A stretch of DNA of 64,000 nt from Hofstenia miamia. Its lineage: Eukaryota > Xenacoelomorpha > Acoela. The stretch spans positions 905,605 through 969,604 of the forward strand of contig SCFE01000110.1 of NCBI GenBank assembly GCA_004352715.1, in the 5' to 3' direction. The first letter of the stretch is position 1. Every line of letters starts with the position of its first letter. Below, piece by piece: positions 27,301 through 40,800 of the stretch. A program made the translations under genes and the position numbers. Below the pieces are notes generated by a model. It worked only from the letters and a program-made list of their open reading frames with translations. It searched no databases and was not told the DNA's origin.

Positions 27301-30300
27301 TTTCAGAAATATTTTCTTTCAAAATAATTTACATCAAGACTAGCATTATGACCTGAGCAAAAATGTCATTTTCTAATTATGGCATTTACACAGTTCTATA
27401 ATACAAATGAGGAAATATTTAGGTCGATATCTTCATCGCTGATATAAATGATAATGCACCAGTTTTTACTGATTTCAGTGGTTCCGATTTTAAGGGCTTC
27501 TACGGTCCATTTAAAGTTACTGAACAACAACTTAGTCCATTTGTTGGAACAGTTCGTGCTTATGACCCTGATGATAAAGTTCAATCTAACAATGGCCGCT
27601 TCGAATTTTCACTCGAAAACGATTACGGTAAGTAATAACAGGCTCGGTTTTACTGACAAAATATTCATGCATTTTAAAATATTGATGTTATTTTTAGGAT
27701 TATTTGAGATCAATCCAACATACGGAGATGTTCAAGTGATGCAATCTAAGCGTTTGGATAGAGAAAAACAAGCATTTTATAATTTGACAATCATCGCAAG
27801 TGATAAAGGAACACCACCTCTTTCTTCTTTCTGCGATTTTCTCATTGCTGTTGATGACATAAATGATGAAGATCCTCGATTTGATGCTTCAATTCCCGCG
27901 ATTTTTAGAATACCAGAAAATTACACAGAGAGTTTGATTGGATTAAATGTCACTGCTACTGATGCTGATGATGGCGTAAATGCCCTAATTACTTATTCAA
28001 TTGAAAGGTAAATTTTCTTTTGTTTACACAGATTGCTGATTGGTTAAAATGAATAATTTCAACACAATTTTTATTATATTTTTAAGCAACATCTTTAAGA
28101 AAACTTTAATTGCATAACTTCTACATCCCCATATGTACAAAATCAATAGTATTTATGAAATCAACTAGATTCTCAAGATAAGATAAAATAAGATATTTTT
28201 TATTCAGATAATATTTTCAATTACAAGACTGGTTATTATCTGAATAGCGTCAAAAATGATAACAAATAACAATAATATTTACAAACAATAACAACTACAA
28301 AATCTGTTCTGTTCAGGCTATAGAAATTAGTTGCGCGTTATTGTATAATCTTCATTGTAAAATTTGAATCCTAGCCATGATTTACCAAAAATGAATTTTT
28401 CTTTCAACATAAATGCTTTCAATTTTCTTTTAAACTTAATTGCACTCTTAATCATTTTAATTTCATTTGGTAGTCGATTCCAATTGCGAATTGCAACATT
28501 AATAAAAGACTGTTGCTTGATTTTTTACGAAATTGAATGCTAGTATAATGATTAGTTCTTATATTGCGCTTTTGACAAAAGTTTAGAAATGATATTGAAT
28601 TATAAAGAGGTAATTGATTTGTTATTTAAAAAACTTAATCAAAATGTTAAAAACAAAAAGTTGATTTGGAAACAGCATGAATGGCAAAATGTAATTTCTT
28701 GTTTTGGAGGAGAGTTTTTTGACATACATTCAATGCCCATTTGAATTGCATTGTAAGTTTTTTTTACTAATGATTCATTTAAATTTGAAAAAAAGTATAT
28801 TTGCATAATTAAGATGACTCATGACTAAAGCATGAAATAATTGAATCATATTGGCAGAGGGTAAATGTTCAGCTATGTGTGATATTGTTTCAATACTCAT
28901 TGGCACTCAAGTTATGGGCAGATCAAATGCATTTCCAAAAAAGATTTTTTTGAGGCTCAAATTGATCTTTTTCTATTTTTAACCACTTTTTACCATTTTT
29001 GCTTAGGATTTAAACTATTCATTGCATTAGTGTTCAATGCTTAACATTAAATAAGCTTAAGTGATATTTTGAAATATGTGACATATTGCTTTATCAAAAT
29101 CCAGAAATTTCTAAAATCATTATTTTTTCATTAAGCATTAAAAACAGTAAACAAAAAAACATGAAAGATACCAATGCAGTATCAGTATTTTTTTTACTGA
29201 ATTTTTATGTTTAGCCAATTGTTTTTATACAATTGTTCTTATAAAAAAGCGTATGATGGATTTTCATTTATAATCAAACATATCAAAACCAACATTGCAA
29301 GAATAGCAAACACCTATATTTAAGAGAAGCTATGAAAGTCTAAAAGTTTTAGTTCCAAACTAATTCGGTAATAGCACCGGATTTACTTTTTTCATCAACT
29401 GTCATTATGTAGCCCTTTCTTAATAATTTACTCTTTCCAATTTTAATTAGTGGAGGGCATAGCAGGTTGATGTACCTATTTAGTGCTTCATCTGGTAAAT
29501 ATAAAACAGATTGGATAATATCTACTCTCTCCAATACATCTTCTGTCATTAAAGGACATGCTGTTTTGTTCATGTAGTAATTGTATTGTAGGTTACATTT
29601 TTCAAATGTTACTCTGCTTGAATTAGTTTGAAAAAATCGATTGAATTGATTTCCGTTGAAAGTTTCATTTATGAAGGTCACTTGATCTACATACAATGAA
29701 AATGCAAATTCATTCAAAGCAACATTGTTGATATACACGTTATTGTAAAGTTCCATGTCTATTAAAGCATCGCTTTTTTCTGAAAACCCACCCACAAGAA
29801 ATCCACACTGATTTGCTTCAAAGATGTTGTTGTCAATTTGAAATTTATTTTTTGGGTAACCCATATTCACAATACCGTGAGTGCTGTTGTTATGAGATAT
29901 TCTGTTACGTGATAATTTTGTATGCCCTACCAAATATATTAAGTTCCAATAGCTGTTGTTTTTCATGATATTTTCAACAAGTCTCAAATCTACATACTTC
30001 GTCCAAATCAAATTATATTGATCTTGCTTTTTTATTCCAGTATTGCCAATCATTCTATTTTTTATGAAATGGGCTTTGCTAAAGTTGCTGGAATTTCCCC
30101 ATAAGCGAAAAATATGACAAACCAATCCCGTGAAATTCGATTCAGTAACATTCACCTTTAATTTTCCACAGAAAAAATGAAAAAGATTTGTAATACTTGT
30201 AGTTCCACTAAATCTGCTTTTGTGAATGTTTAATGAACAGTCCATATAATGATCATCTTTATTACGAAAATAGCAAGAGGGTTTTGTATGATGGACATTA

Positions 30301-31641
30301 ACCAATGTGAACTTATTACCAATAAATCTTTTACAATTGGAACTAATTTTTAAATTTTTGAAGATAATAAGTGCATCGCGTGGAAATTTTTCAGGAAATA
30401 GGTTATAATTGAAATCAGAAATCATATCAGAATTGTTGTAATTTCCTGTTACTTCAACTTTATTGTTTTCAATCTGGATACGAACTGATTTCTCTAACAA
30501 ACAATCCATATTCATTAACTGCTTAATATTTCTTTTTTCAATGTTGGTGCAGTCTCCAATATTAAATGCAAATGCAGTAATCAGAGAACTTGCACATACT
30601 ATTCCAAAAACAAGTAATTCCATTTTAAGAAAACATAAATGTGATCATCGTCTTTTGTATACGTTAATTTGTGATTGTAATAGTTGATTAGAATTTTAGA
30701 AGTATTTACTATTTAAATTGCTGACTGCCAATGCAGAGAAATCAGGTGATAAAGAGTTTGAAGTCCTTCATAGAAGTTTACTTTTTGCTGATAAGTCGTG
30801 ATGAGCACTTAGTACTTGCTATTAATCGGTCAAGATATTTTGAGCCAATCCAACTAGAAAATCAATTAATGATTTTCAACCCTTATCAACCCATGTTTTT
30901 TGAACTTGTAAGGCTTTTGAGTCAACCTAGTGCTTTGTCAAAATGCAACCTAAATATGACTCAAATAATGTTTCAATACTTCTACAGATTTTTGCGGCAT
31001 AGCTAATATGCAAGGTGGCCCAGAAGTAGCCGAAAAAATGAACTGTTTATTATCAGAAGACAACCAAATGTAAAAATGTTATAGCAATTCAAAATTTGCA
31101 GTATGGAAAGAAAAACATTTATGTAATAAAATATATATAAAATTAATAGAACCAAGGGATATTTAAGTTTCCGGTTGGTTATGGGCCATCCTGTACTTAA
31201 ACATGTTTGAAAAAAAAACACATTTACTAAAAATTCAAAATAGATAATCATAATAAGCTTAAATGATTGTATTCTTAAATTTAAAATATTAACACAAGCA
31301 AAATACAACTTTCCTGCAAACGTTCATGCTTAATGTCTTTCGATGACCCATATTGCTTTGAAACCTTAACCCAACCCATTTATATGTGTTTATAATATTT
31401 TTATTGTTTGACCCATACGAACCAAAAATCAGCAAAAAATGTGGCCCAACCCACTGATGGCCCTGCTGCAAATACAAGAATATAACATTAATAAATAAAA
31501 ATGTCGATCATGAAAAGGTCCCTAATGGGTATATGTGGAATAATATTGCGTAGTGTATGATGGACAATGAAAATACAATTTGCACAAAGCACAAATCGAT
31601 TGATATAGTTTAAGGTCAGTTCTATGCAGGTGGTTGTTTTC

Positions 31642-31675
<34 letters not shown>

Positions 31676-31816
31676 NNNNNNNNNNNNNNNNNNNNNNNNN
31701 NNNNNNNNNNNNNNNNNNNNNNNNNNNNNNNNNNNNNNNNNNNNNNNNNNNNNNNNNNNNNNNNNNNNNNNNNNNNNNNNNNNNNNNNNNNNNNNNNNNN
31801 NNNNNNNNNNNNNNNN

Positions 31817-31849
<33 letters not shown>

Positions 31850-34800
31850 AGTGGCGGTCCCTTCATTTAAATTTCAATCATAACAAGTTTGGCGAAAATT
31901 CCTCAAAACTGTAGTGCCGCCATATTTAGCTAATTTAAATTTGTAAATTTTCAAGCCATGTGGCTTCTACCACCGCTGGTACCTGTTTTTGTTATTACTT
32001 ATTTACAATTGTTTATTCAGTAGGGAATTATTGTACGCATTCACAATAAAACTTTTGGTTTCATAAAGAACGATTGCTTTTAAATTTTACTCGTAAATTC
32101 ACCGAAGGCTATGGCCAGCTAAATTTGTTTTCGTTTGGGGAAGAACCGAGGGATAGATCTGAGGGCGCATAAGTGCATCGTCCTTTCGATCTAGTGTTTG
32201 GTTCTTCTGGAAGGCTGATGATTCTAATTTGCATTGCTTATAGTTTACGTAATTGTCATATCGGTGGCAGTGAAGTTTTGCTTCGGCGTTAGCCATAAGC
32301 TCTAGTCACAAACTCTAATCATACATTAATGTTTAATTTAGGCCCCTGAGAGTTGAGTTTTTTAGGCTCGAGTCGAGTTCCAGTCGAGTTGGAACCTTAA
32401 CTCGCGAGTCCGGGTCGAGTTGCAATTTCGCCTTACTTTTTTTCAACTCCATAAATTCCTTTGTGTATTCTATTTCCAGGTAAGTCCAAAGCGTTGTTGT
32501 TGGCCACAATTTGACCACCTTAAATATTTGTTTGCAAATTTTGCATTCGTCACCATGTTTGGTGAGCTGAGAACTCAAAAAATGCTGATTTCCAGTCCAT
32601 GCCTGAAACAATTGCGCATCTGCACTGCATATTTTCAACATGGAGTAAACCATTCTATGCTAAACCCAATCAACTAGGTAGTAAGAAGCACCATTATAGG
32701 ACTGCACATATCTTTGGAATTTTTATTGTCTTAAGCATGCTTTTTAGCAATGAAAAGAACCTTTCCAATGAAGCAGGAGAGCACTTGCTATTTTCAGCAA
32801 TCCACATTCTATAAGATTTAATGAACCGATTGCACCGATTATTCATTAAGTCATGTAATCTATAGTTTTCAATTTTCGGTGAAACATCCAAAATTGAGGT
32901 TGATTCAGATTCAAAGCAGTTTACAAGTCCAATTCATTCCATAGTAATTTGTAGTATTCACTAACTTTTGCATTATTGCCTTATTGATAGCATAGCAATT
33001 CTTGCTCTCTCAACAATGACACCCTTGTAATGTCGCCCTAGTTAAAACATACTTACAATTCAGCTTCATTTCTACGCATAATATTCGAAATTATCATGTA
33101 TAATCATGTGTTGGAATTATGTATTGATTTTATCTTATTAGCCTGATGCCTTGCAAATTTGAAATAGATAAAGGTCGGTCGATTTTCGATATTACAGGCA
33201 AAAATTGAAGAAGAAAAGATGCGATTCAAACGAATTTCGAGTTAGTTTCGAGTACTCGAAGTGTCGAGTTGAAATCTCAGACCTCGAGTAGAGTTCGAGT
33301 ACTCTCAGGGCCCTAGGTTAATTCTTGTCTCACGTGATCGATGTATAAAATAATTATCCTTCAGCTGTCAGTTACTCGAAATTACTCATGTACGCTGATT
33401 AGTGGTGTTCGTCGACTTACTCTCCGCCGATGCTTATTCACTGTAGTTTTTTGTGCCTCGTACTATAGATGTTATTTGTGCACTATTACTATAACACTAA
33501 AACAGTCGATGCTACAATGTATATATATATATATATAGTACTGGCCAAAAGTTTGAGAACAGTAACCTGTTTAAAGCGTGTTTTATGCTATTTCCTGGAA
33601 ACTTCGTAAAATTCCTGGAATTCCCAATTTTTTCTTAGAATTTACAACAGATTCATTTAGCCAATCAAATTAACACTACTTTCGATTTACACACAATACA
33701 TTTTCACTAAAAAAACACTCTCATTATAATTTGAAATATGGTCCATGGTAGTGAAATTTCATCAACAAAGCATGCTCAAATTCATATCTTGTACGAGGAG
33801 AGGTACAATTATCGCGCTATAGCTGTTAGAATGGGCGTGTTAGTATCTTCGGTATCCAGAAGTGTTACTCGCTATCAGCAACTGCAAAATTTTTCTTATC
33901 GCAAGCGGTCTGGAAGACCAAAAGTGACAACCTCTCAGACTGACCGTCTTATTCACCGTTACGTCAACCATTCTCTTTATCTTCTGAAGTCAAAACAAAT
34001 CTAGGTGTGGTAGTACTGAATGTATCAACACGCACCATTAGGAGTCGATTGAATACTACCTTTGACCTTCCATCGTGCAAACCGGCAGCCAAACCCCAAT
34101 TGTCTTCAAAGAACATTCGAGACCGGTTGCGCTTCTGCAGGCAATATCAACACTACACCCCTGAGATGTGGCATCAAGTAATGTTTAGTGACGAATCCAA
34201 GATTTGCCAGTTTACATCATACCGGTCACACGTTCGACGATCGAGAAACCAAAGATTCTACACACGTTACACGCAACAAACTGTCCATTCAGCACCTTCT
34301 GTGATGATTTGGAGGACTCTAACTGCGAATGGGTGTGCTGGTCTGCCTTTTGTTCCTCACAATGAGACAGTCACAGCCAAGGCCTACCTCAAAATAATTT
34401 AGGAGGAAGTTCCAATGTTTATACAGCTTCGCGTAACATCTGTACTACAACAAGATGGTGCTCCTTGCAACAGCGCCAAAGTTGTGAAACAGTGGATTGC
34501 ATCAAAAGACTTTGGGCTGCTTGAGAACTGGCCGGGAAACTCCCCAGACCTCAACGTCATAGAAAATTGCTGGCATCCCATAAAAAACTGTGTGAGGAAG
34601 CGCCAATGCACATCTCTCGACGATCTGAAAGAGCAAATTAAAATGGTATGGTACACAGAGATGACTAAAGATTATTGTAGAAAGCGGTTCGAGTCAATGT
34701 CAAATCTCATTGCTGCGTGTTTGGCCAATAATGGCGGACATACAAAATATTAATAACTTTTTCTGAATTAACTATTTACTTTCTACACGGTTTCTATATG

Positions 34801-37800
34801 GTGTTTTCATATTGTTTTTACATTGTGTTATTATATTGTTTCTACATTGCGTTTTTTAGTGTAAAATACAAAAATTTCTAAATTTGGAAAGTGTTCCCAA
34901 ACTTTATATATATATATTGGTTAGCTGTGCGCATATGGTATTTTTGATACCCGTGCCCACCCTAAGAGGTTCGTAGGTACTCGTATCCGAGAAGCAGTAC
35001 AGTACCCGTAAAACCTTACATTTGCTTTAAGGCAAAAACAAATGTGGTAAGGCTCCATAAGTGAAAGAAATTGTTAAGTTACATATATTGAATACCTGAA
35101 CAAAAGTTTCAACAAATACCTGCTCTTATCTATTGTATCAATTTCTGTTGTTTTTACTTATGTTTTTAATACATGTAATTAAAAGCGAGACAGTTATGTT
35201 GTCCATTATCATGCAAACAATATTAATATAAAAGTCTAAAATTAAGATGTCAAAAAATACTACTTATTAAATATTTAAGTGTAATCAATCAAAATGCCGT
35301 ATTCTGTGTAATCTTCTTATGGTATTTGAACATTTCTTAAAAATTTCATTTGAATGTTTTCTCTTTACGGCTTAAGTAAAACAATTCACAAATTGTGCAC
35401 TATTAAGTTGGCAGGTAATCAATTCATTTTTGCGATCATGGAACCGTAGATACGACTGCTAAAGATATATATCTAAACTTTCTACTTGGAGATGCAGTAT
35501 TTTAAAAAGGTTTTTGCAATTTATTACTTTTTCAACGGGCCACTAAGACACAAATTTCCTGCTTCATTGCTTCAAAGCAAATGCATTGGTGGTAAGGCTT
35601 CACAAAGTGAAATAAATTTGTAAAAAATTCCTTACATTGAATACATGAGCAAGAGTTTGCAACAAGTTTCTGCTCTTGAATATTTAGTTCATTGGTTTTC
35701 CTAGTATTACATATCGCCAGGCCACCATTAGAGTCGGTTTTGGTGGGACCAATCAAGTATTGAGTCTTATAAATTGAAAAAAACACAAAATAGATGTCAA
35801 TTGTGGAAAAATTTATTCCTCCAAATTTGATAAATGCCTTGTAAAAGATATAGCAAATCATGTGGATACAATAGAGCTTCCTTTGAATATTTTTTCACAT
35901 AATTCAAGGGTTGTGCATGTATGATTTCAATTAGTAATCATTCAGAGGAATGTAAAAAGGTTCCAAATGTTGACATCATTGGAAGTTTATTCAAGATCTG
36001 TAGTCATACGTTTAGCCTTCGGGTTCTATTAATTAAAAATTAGCAAAATTTGATTAAAGTTTGAGCCAAAAGTTGAGTCATAAGTATCAAATTCACTAAA
36101 TTTTTTCAGTCTTTTTTATAAGCAGAATTGTTACACATGACGACTATTGACCACTTGTTTTCCACAATATATTTTTCTTGCTGTAGGCTTAACTCGATTC
36201 GAATAGGATAAAATTCAAATGTATACGATAGCGTAAGAGGATCATATAAATACAGATGTGAACTATTGCAACCAAATTTTCCGAAAAAATTATGAATAGA
36301 TTTACAATAATTTCTTTGGAAATGGGCAGAGATTGAGTTAAATTTGAGTCAAACGTAAAAATTGAGTCTTCATATTATTGAGTAAGTACATTAAAATTGA
36401 TTGAAAAATTGAGTTATTGAGTAACTCAATAATATCCAAAGCTAACATACATCTCATTAAATCTTTCTGATATACAAAAGTTTCAGGTTTTTTCTGCAGA
36501 CCAATAATTTTATAACCTTTCATGAATAAAAGGTGCGTAGTTTAACTTTCCAAAATATAGTATAATAGGAAATAAAGGAGTTTGGTAAAGCATTTAGTTC
36601 AAAGTAGTCTAAGCTTAGGATATTTAAGTTTCGGATGTTATCACAAATAGTTATTTAAAGTAGTTTTTTCTCGTATACTTTTCGTGCTAAGCAAGAAGGC
36701 AAATTTTGAACAGTGGACATGTACTTCCATCGCATGAATAACTCAATAATCGATTGTGAATCACTTCAAAACTTCACAATCATATTGAAATTCGAATACT
36801 AACAATTCTTATCATGCGAAAATAGGAGTCAATTAACCATTAAAGCCGTAAAGGAGCCACACGCAGTTTACCTCTAGGGTGTTCTTATGACACTACAAGT
36901 TTCAAAATTAATGTAATTGCGCTTTGAATTTTCATTAGATAAAGACAAATACTTTTAACTAATCTTTACCTAACTTGCTTGGCATACGATTTTTCAGCTT
37001 AGTCTTTTTTAAAAATTTGCAAATTCAATTTAAAAAGCTAAATGGGACTTGTGGCCAATATTTTTCGCAAAGAATACTTCGCTCTTAATTTTTTCTTTAT
37101 TATATTTCTCAAGGAGTTCTCAACGACTTAGTTGTGTTTTCACAAACAAATCGTAAATAGCTTAGGTGTAATTTCAATTATTTTAGTTTATGTAAAAGTG
37201 GATTTATTTAGATGTCATTCTTTGATTTATCAGAACTTATTTCTTTAATTTTGCCAATAGGCCTCTCATTCACTATGTTGCGATGACTTTATTCTCGTTT
37301 TATGGTTTAGAATGTTGAATGCTTAATTTTTGTAATTTTGACATTTTTTATTATTCCAAAACTTGAATCGTCATATGTTTTTATGTATAATCTTTCTGAT
37401 GTCCAAATTCCTGTAAGCATTTCAGATTATCGTTAAAATTCAAAAAATATTGTTTTCAAGGATCAAGAAATCTCACTGTTATTACCATTGTTGCATTACA
37501 CGCCGAAAATAATTTAACTTTTAATGACAAATTTCTCGTAATTTCATTCCAATTAGCATGGAAATTTGACTCTGCCAGTGTTATACTTTATAAAACAAAT
37601 CTGGAAAGACAATGTTTGAAAACTGTACGAAATATTAAGCATTACTATAGCTTAGTGGCCGAGTTAAAACAATCAAATTAACTGCTGCATTTTAATGGTG
37701 TAAAGCCTTAAAAAGTATGTCAAATATTGAGTAATTCAACCGAATTCTAAGCCCACCGCAAATCGCAAAACCTGCACATCCGCATACGTTTTTTCAAAAA

Positions 37801-40800
37801 ACAGATTCAGTAATGATAATGCATGTTTAATCAAGTAGATTTTCAAGTACTATTATAAAATGCAGCCCTGGGCGTTTCATTTCCATACCAGTTCCACTTG
37901 TCAATTTCTATATTATTTGAAAGATGTGTTTAAAAAAGCGAACTAAATTATTTTCTTTTTTATTTTTTAAATGAAAAGATTTCATATAAAATATATTAGA
38001 ATAAAACATTCGTACCTATCGAAAGAATTATTGCTTGCTACTTTAAAGAATTAGGTCTGAAAGCAGTTCTCCTTAACAGCAGCAATTTAAATTCATCCAT
38101 AACCTGTAGCCCATTTTGTTCATCTCAAAACTATTGTCGAAAAAATTAATTACAACTTCTACAAATATCAAGTGATTTCAAAATGATAGGCTTCCAGAAG
38201 GGCATGGAAGGTGGTTTTACTAAGCATTCATATTTCTTGTACATGGGAGAAATTAAGCAATTGTTCGCATTTATTCCTGGACGAAGCAATGTATTGTATT
38301 CACCATTAGTGTCATCTGAAAACTTCTTGATACCACCTATATATATATATATATATATATATATAGCGTTTAGATGTTCGATTCTATAAGGAATTGCTTT
38401 GCAATTTTCAGGTAATTAGCCTTTTTATTAATAAAATTTAATGAAATATTTAAATTTTTTGCCTCAATTTTTATAAAAATGGTCAAAATCTACTGTTAAA
38501 AATGTTGCCATTTTTATTTATTATTTGTCTATCACATCAAAACGTACTATAACATTATATTGTCAATAGTTAAAACTTAATCAATTCGCGTACGATATTA
38601 AAAATACTGTACTCTTCAAAACTTCAAGCTTCATGTATTTAGCAACGGACCATTTTCAATTGATTCAGAGTCCGGTGCGATTAGTTTGAAGGGAATTCTC
38701 GATCGTGAAGTGAAGGAAGAATATGAATTAACAATCACAGCCAGCGATTCCGGGGTAAATTCCCGTCAAAAGACATTCGATCTTATCATAGTGGTTATTG
38801 ACATCAATGATAATCCTCCTGAATTTATTGGATCTCTGGACAATTTCGAGGTTTCCGAAGATGCGGTTGCGTTTACCATCATAGGACGTATTCAAACAAG
38901 GGATTTAGATATTTCTGATAATATTCTTTTCTTGGAAATACTTAATTCACGTAAGCATGAGCTTTCATATTCAAAAATGGTTTAAATGCAGAAGTTTTTT
39001 TTAAAGATGAGGGATTTCTGTTAATTGCAACCTTGAAATTCTTATTAATGACAATTGTGTTAAATATTTTACCGGTTAATGCTTGAATACCCCTACTTAT
39101 TTTTCCCATAGTATTATGTATATTTTGCATATAAAATTTGGCCATCTTAATTTTTTTAAATTTGATTATCAGAACATTAATTTTATATACAGTAAAAATT
39201 AATAAGGGAGCCCCATTGTCCCATTTAAGAGGTTGACTAATACCATGATAACGGAAGCATTCTAATTTCTAGGAATATTTCTTCGTTTATTTAGAATCAA
39301 TATTTGGTATTCAAAGAATTGATAATTTCACATTTTCTTTGGTCATCATCAATTCGTCATTTTTGGATCGTGAAGTTGAACCAAGGGTTATTGTAGAACT
39401 AAAATTGTTTGATCTAGAAGCTCATTCTAAATACTCAAACGCAACAATACATTTACTCGATGCGAATGACAACACTCCGATTTGGCTTAATCTAGATAAT
39501 ACCATTTCTGTGTCGGAAGATGCTCACATTGGTGATAAGGTTTATGAAGCTCTTGCATCTGACGTGGATGAAGGTAATTGTTTATATTAAGGTGTATTCC
39601 CACTATCGACTTTTATCACCAGATTTCTTGATAGATGATAAAAGTCGATAGTGGGAACACACCTTTAATTGCCTTTATGTGAAATTTGCCTTTGAATTAT
39701 TGAAAAGTAGATGCATTCTTTTTCTTTGGACGTATTTTTAGCCTTCTACTTTAGGACAAAACCAAGTGATCAATTACAAAATTCTTGAAGGTTCTTTGGA
39801 TTATTTCACAATTAGCTCAGACACTGGTGAGCTTCAGGTGTCAAAGCGGCTTGATCGAGAGACTTATTCGACATATACATTGTCATTGGAAGCACGGGAT
39901 AGAGGAAGCACACCATTGTACACAATTGGTCAGTTAATCATCATTATTCAAGATATCAACGATAGCCCTCCAATATTTTCACCCTCGAGTGCTTCCGAAT
40001 CTATCTTTGAGAATAGCATCAATTCTTTTATTTATACATTTTCAGCAAGTGATGCAGATAATGACTCGCTAATATCTTACAAAATACAAGATATAAAGGC
40101 AATGTTCAAATCCGAAAGAATAATTGATTCAAGAATCAATTCCTGGTTGGCTTTGTCAAAGTACTCTGGAGAACTGAGAACTACATCGGTTGGTATAGAT
40201 CGCGAGATTGCTGATGAGTTAACATTAGAAATCGTCGCGATTGATGAAAATCAAGTGGTTGGTTCTGGTCATAGCTTATCATATTTTGTTTTGGAAATTG
40301 TTGTTGAAGACGTCAATGACAACTTGCCTGTGTTTGAGATTATGTCATACGAAACCGATGTGACTGAGAATTCAGATGACATTGCGGTTTTAATTTTCAC
40401 AGCCAGCGATGCTGATGAAAACGCTGAGATTAAATATCGCATTGAAAATGAAACTCTTGGGCTGTTTGTTATTCGCAATCCGGCCGAAGGTATTGTATTC
40501 ACTCTAATTATTCCCGTTTAGGTAGTATTTCAAATCAAATTTTGGGAATACATTTTAATTCGTCTCTGTGACTTACTTAAGATACGGCCAGGCCATCCAC
40601 TACAAGCAGTGAAAATAGGAGGTCATTTTAAAATTTGACATTTATGGCCTATCGTATTCAGAAAACATCTAAATTTTGCAGTTTAGATTTTAGCCTTAAT
40701 TCCTAATAATTGAGTTCATAATAACTTATTGATTATTTTTATAAAATAATTCATAATTTAGTTCTTGAACTTACTAACGAACACAGACCCGATACTATGG

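Noticed and set aside
30731-31006. 91-codon + frame beside the nested beta-helix gene
   Set aside because: No domain, signal peptide or repeat, and a plausible chance length in this DNA.
31183-31468. GGGCCATC inverted pair suggesting another hAT element
   Set aside because: Only 8 matching bases, no target duplication and no coding remnant.
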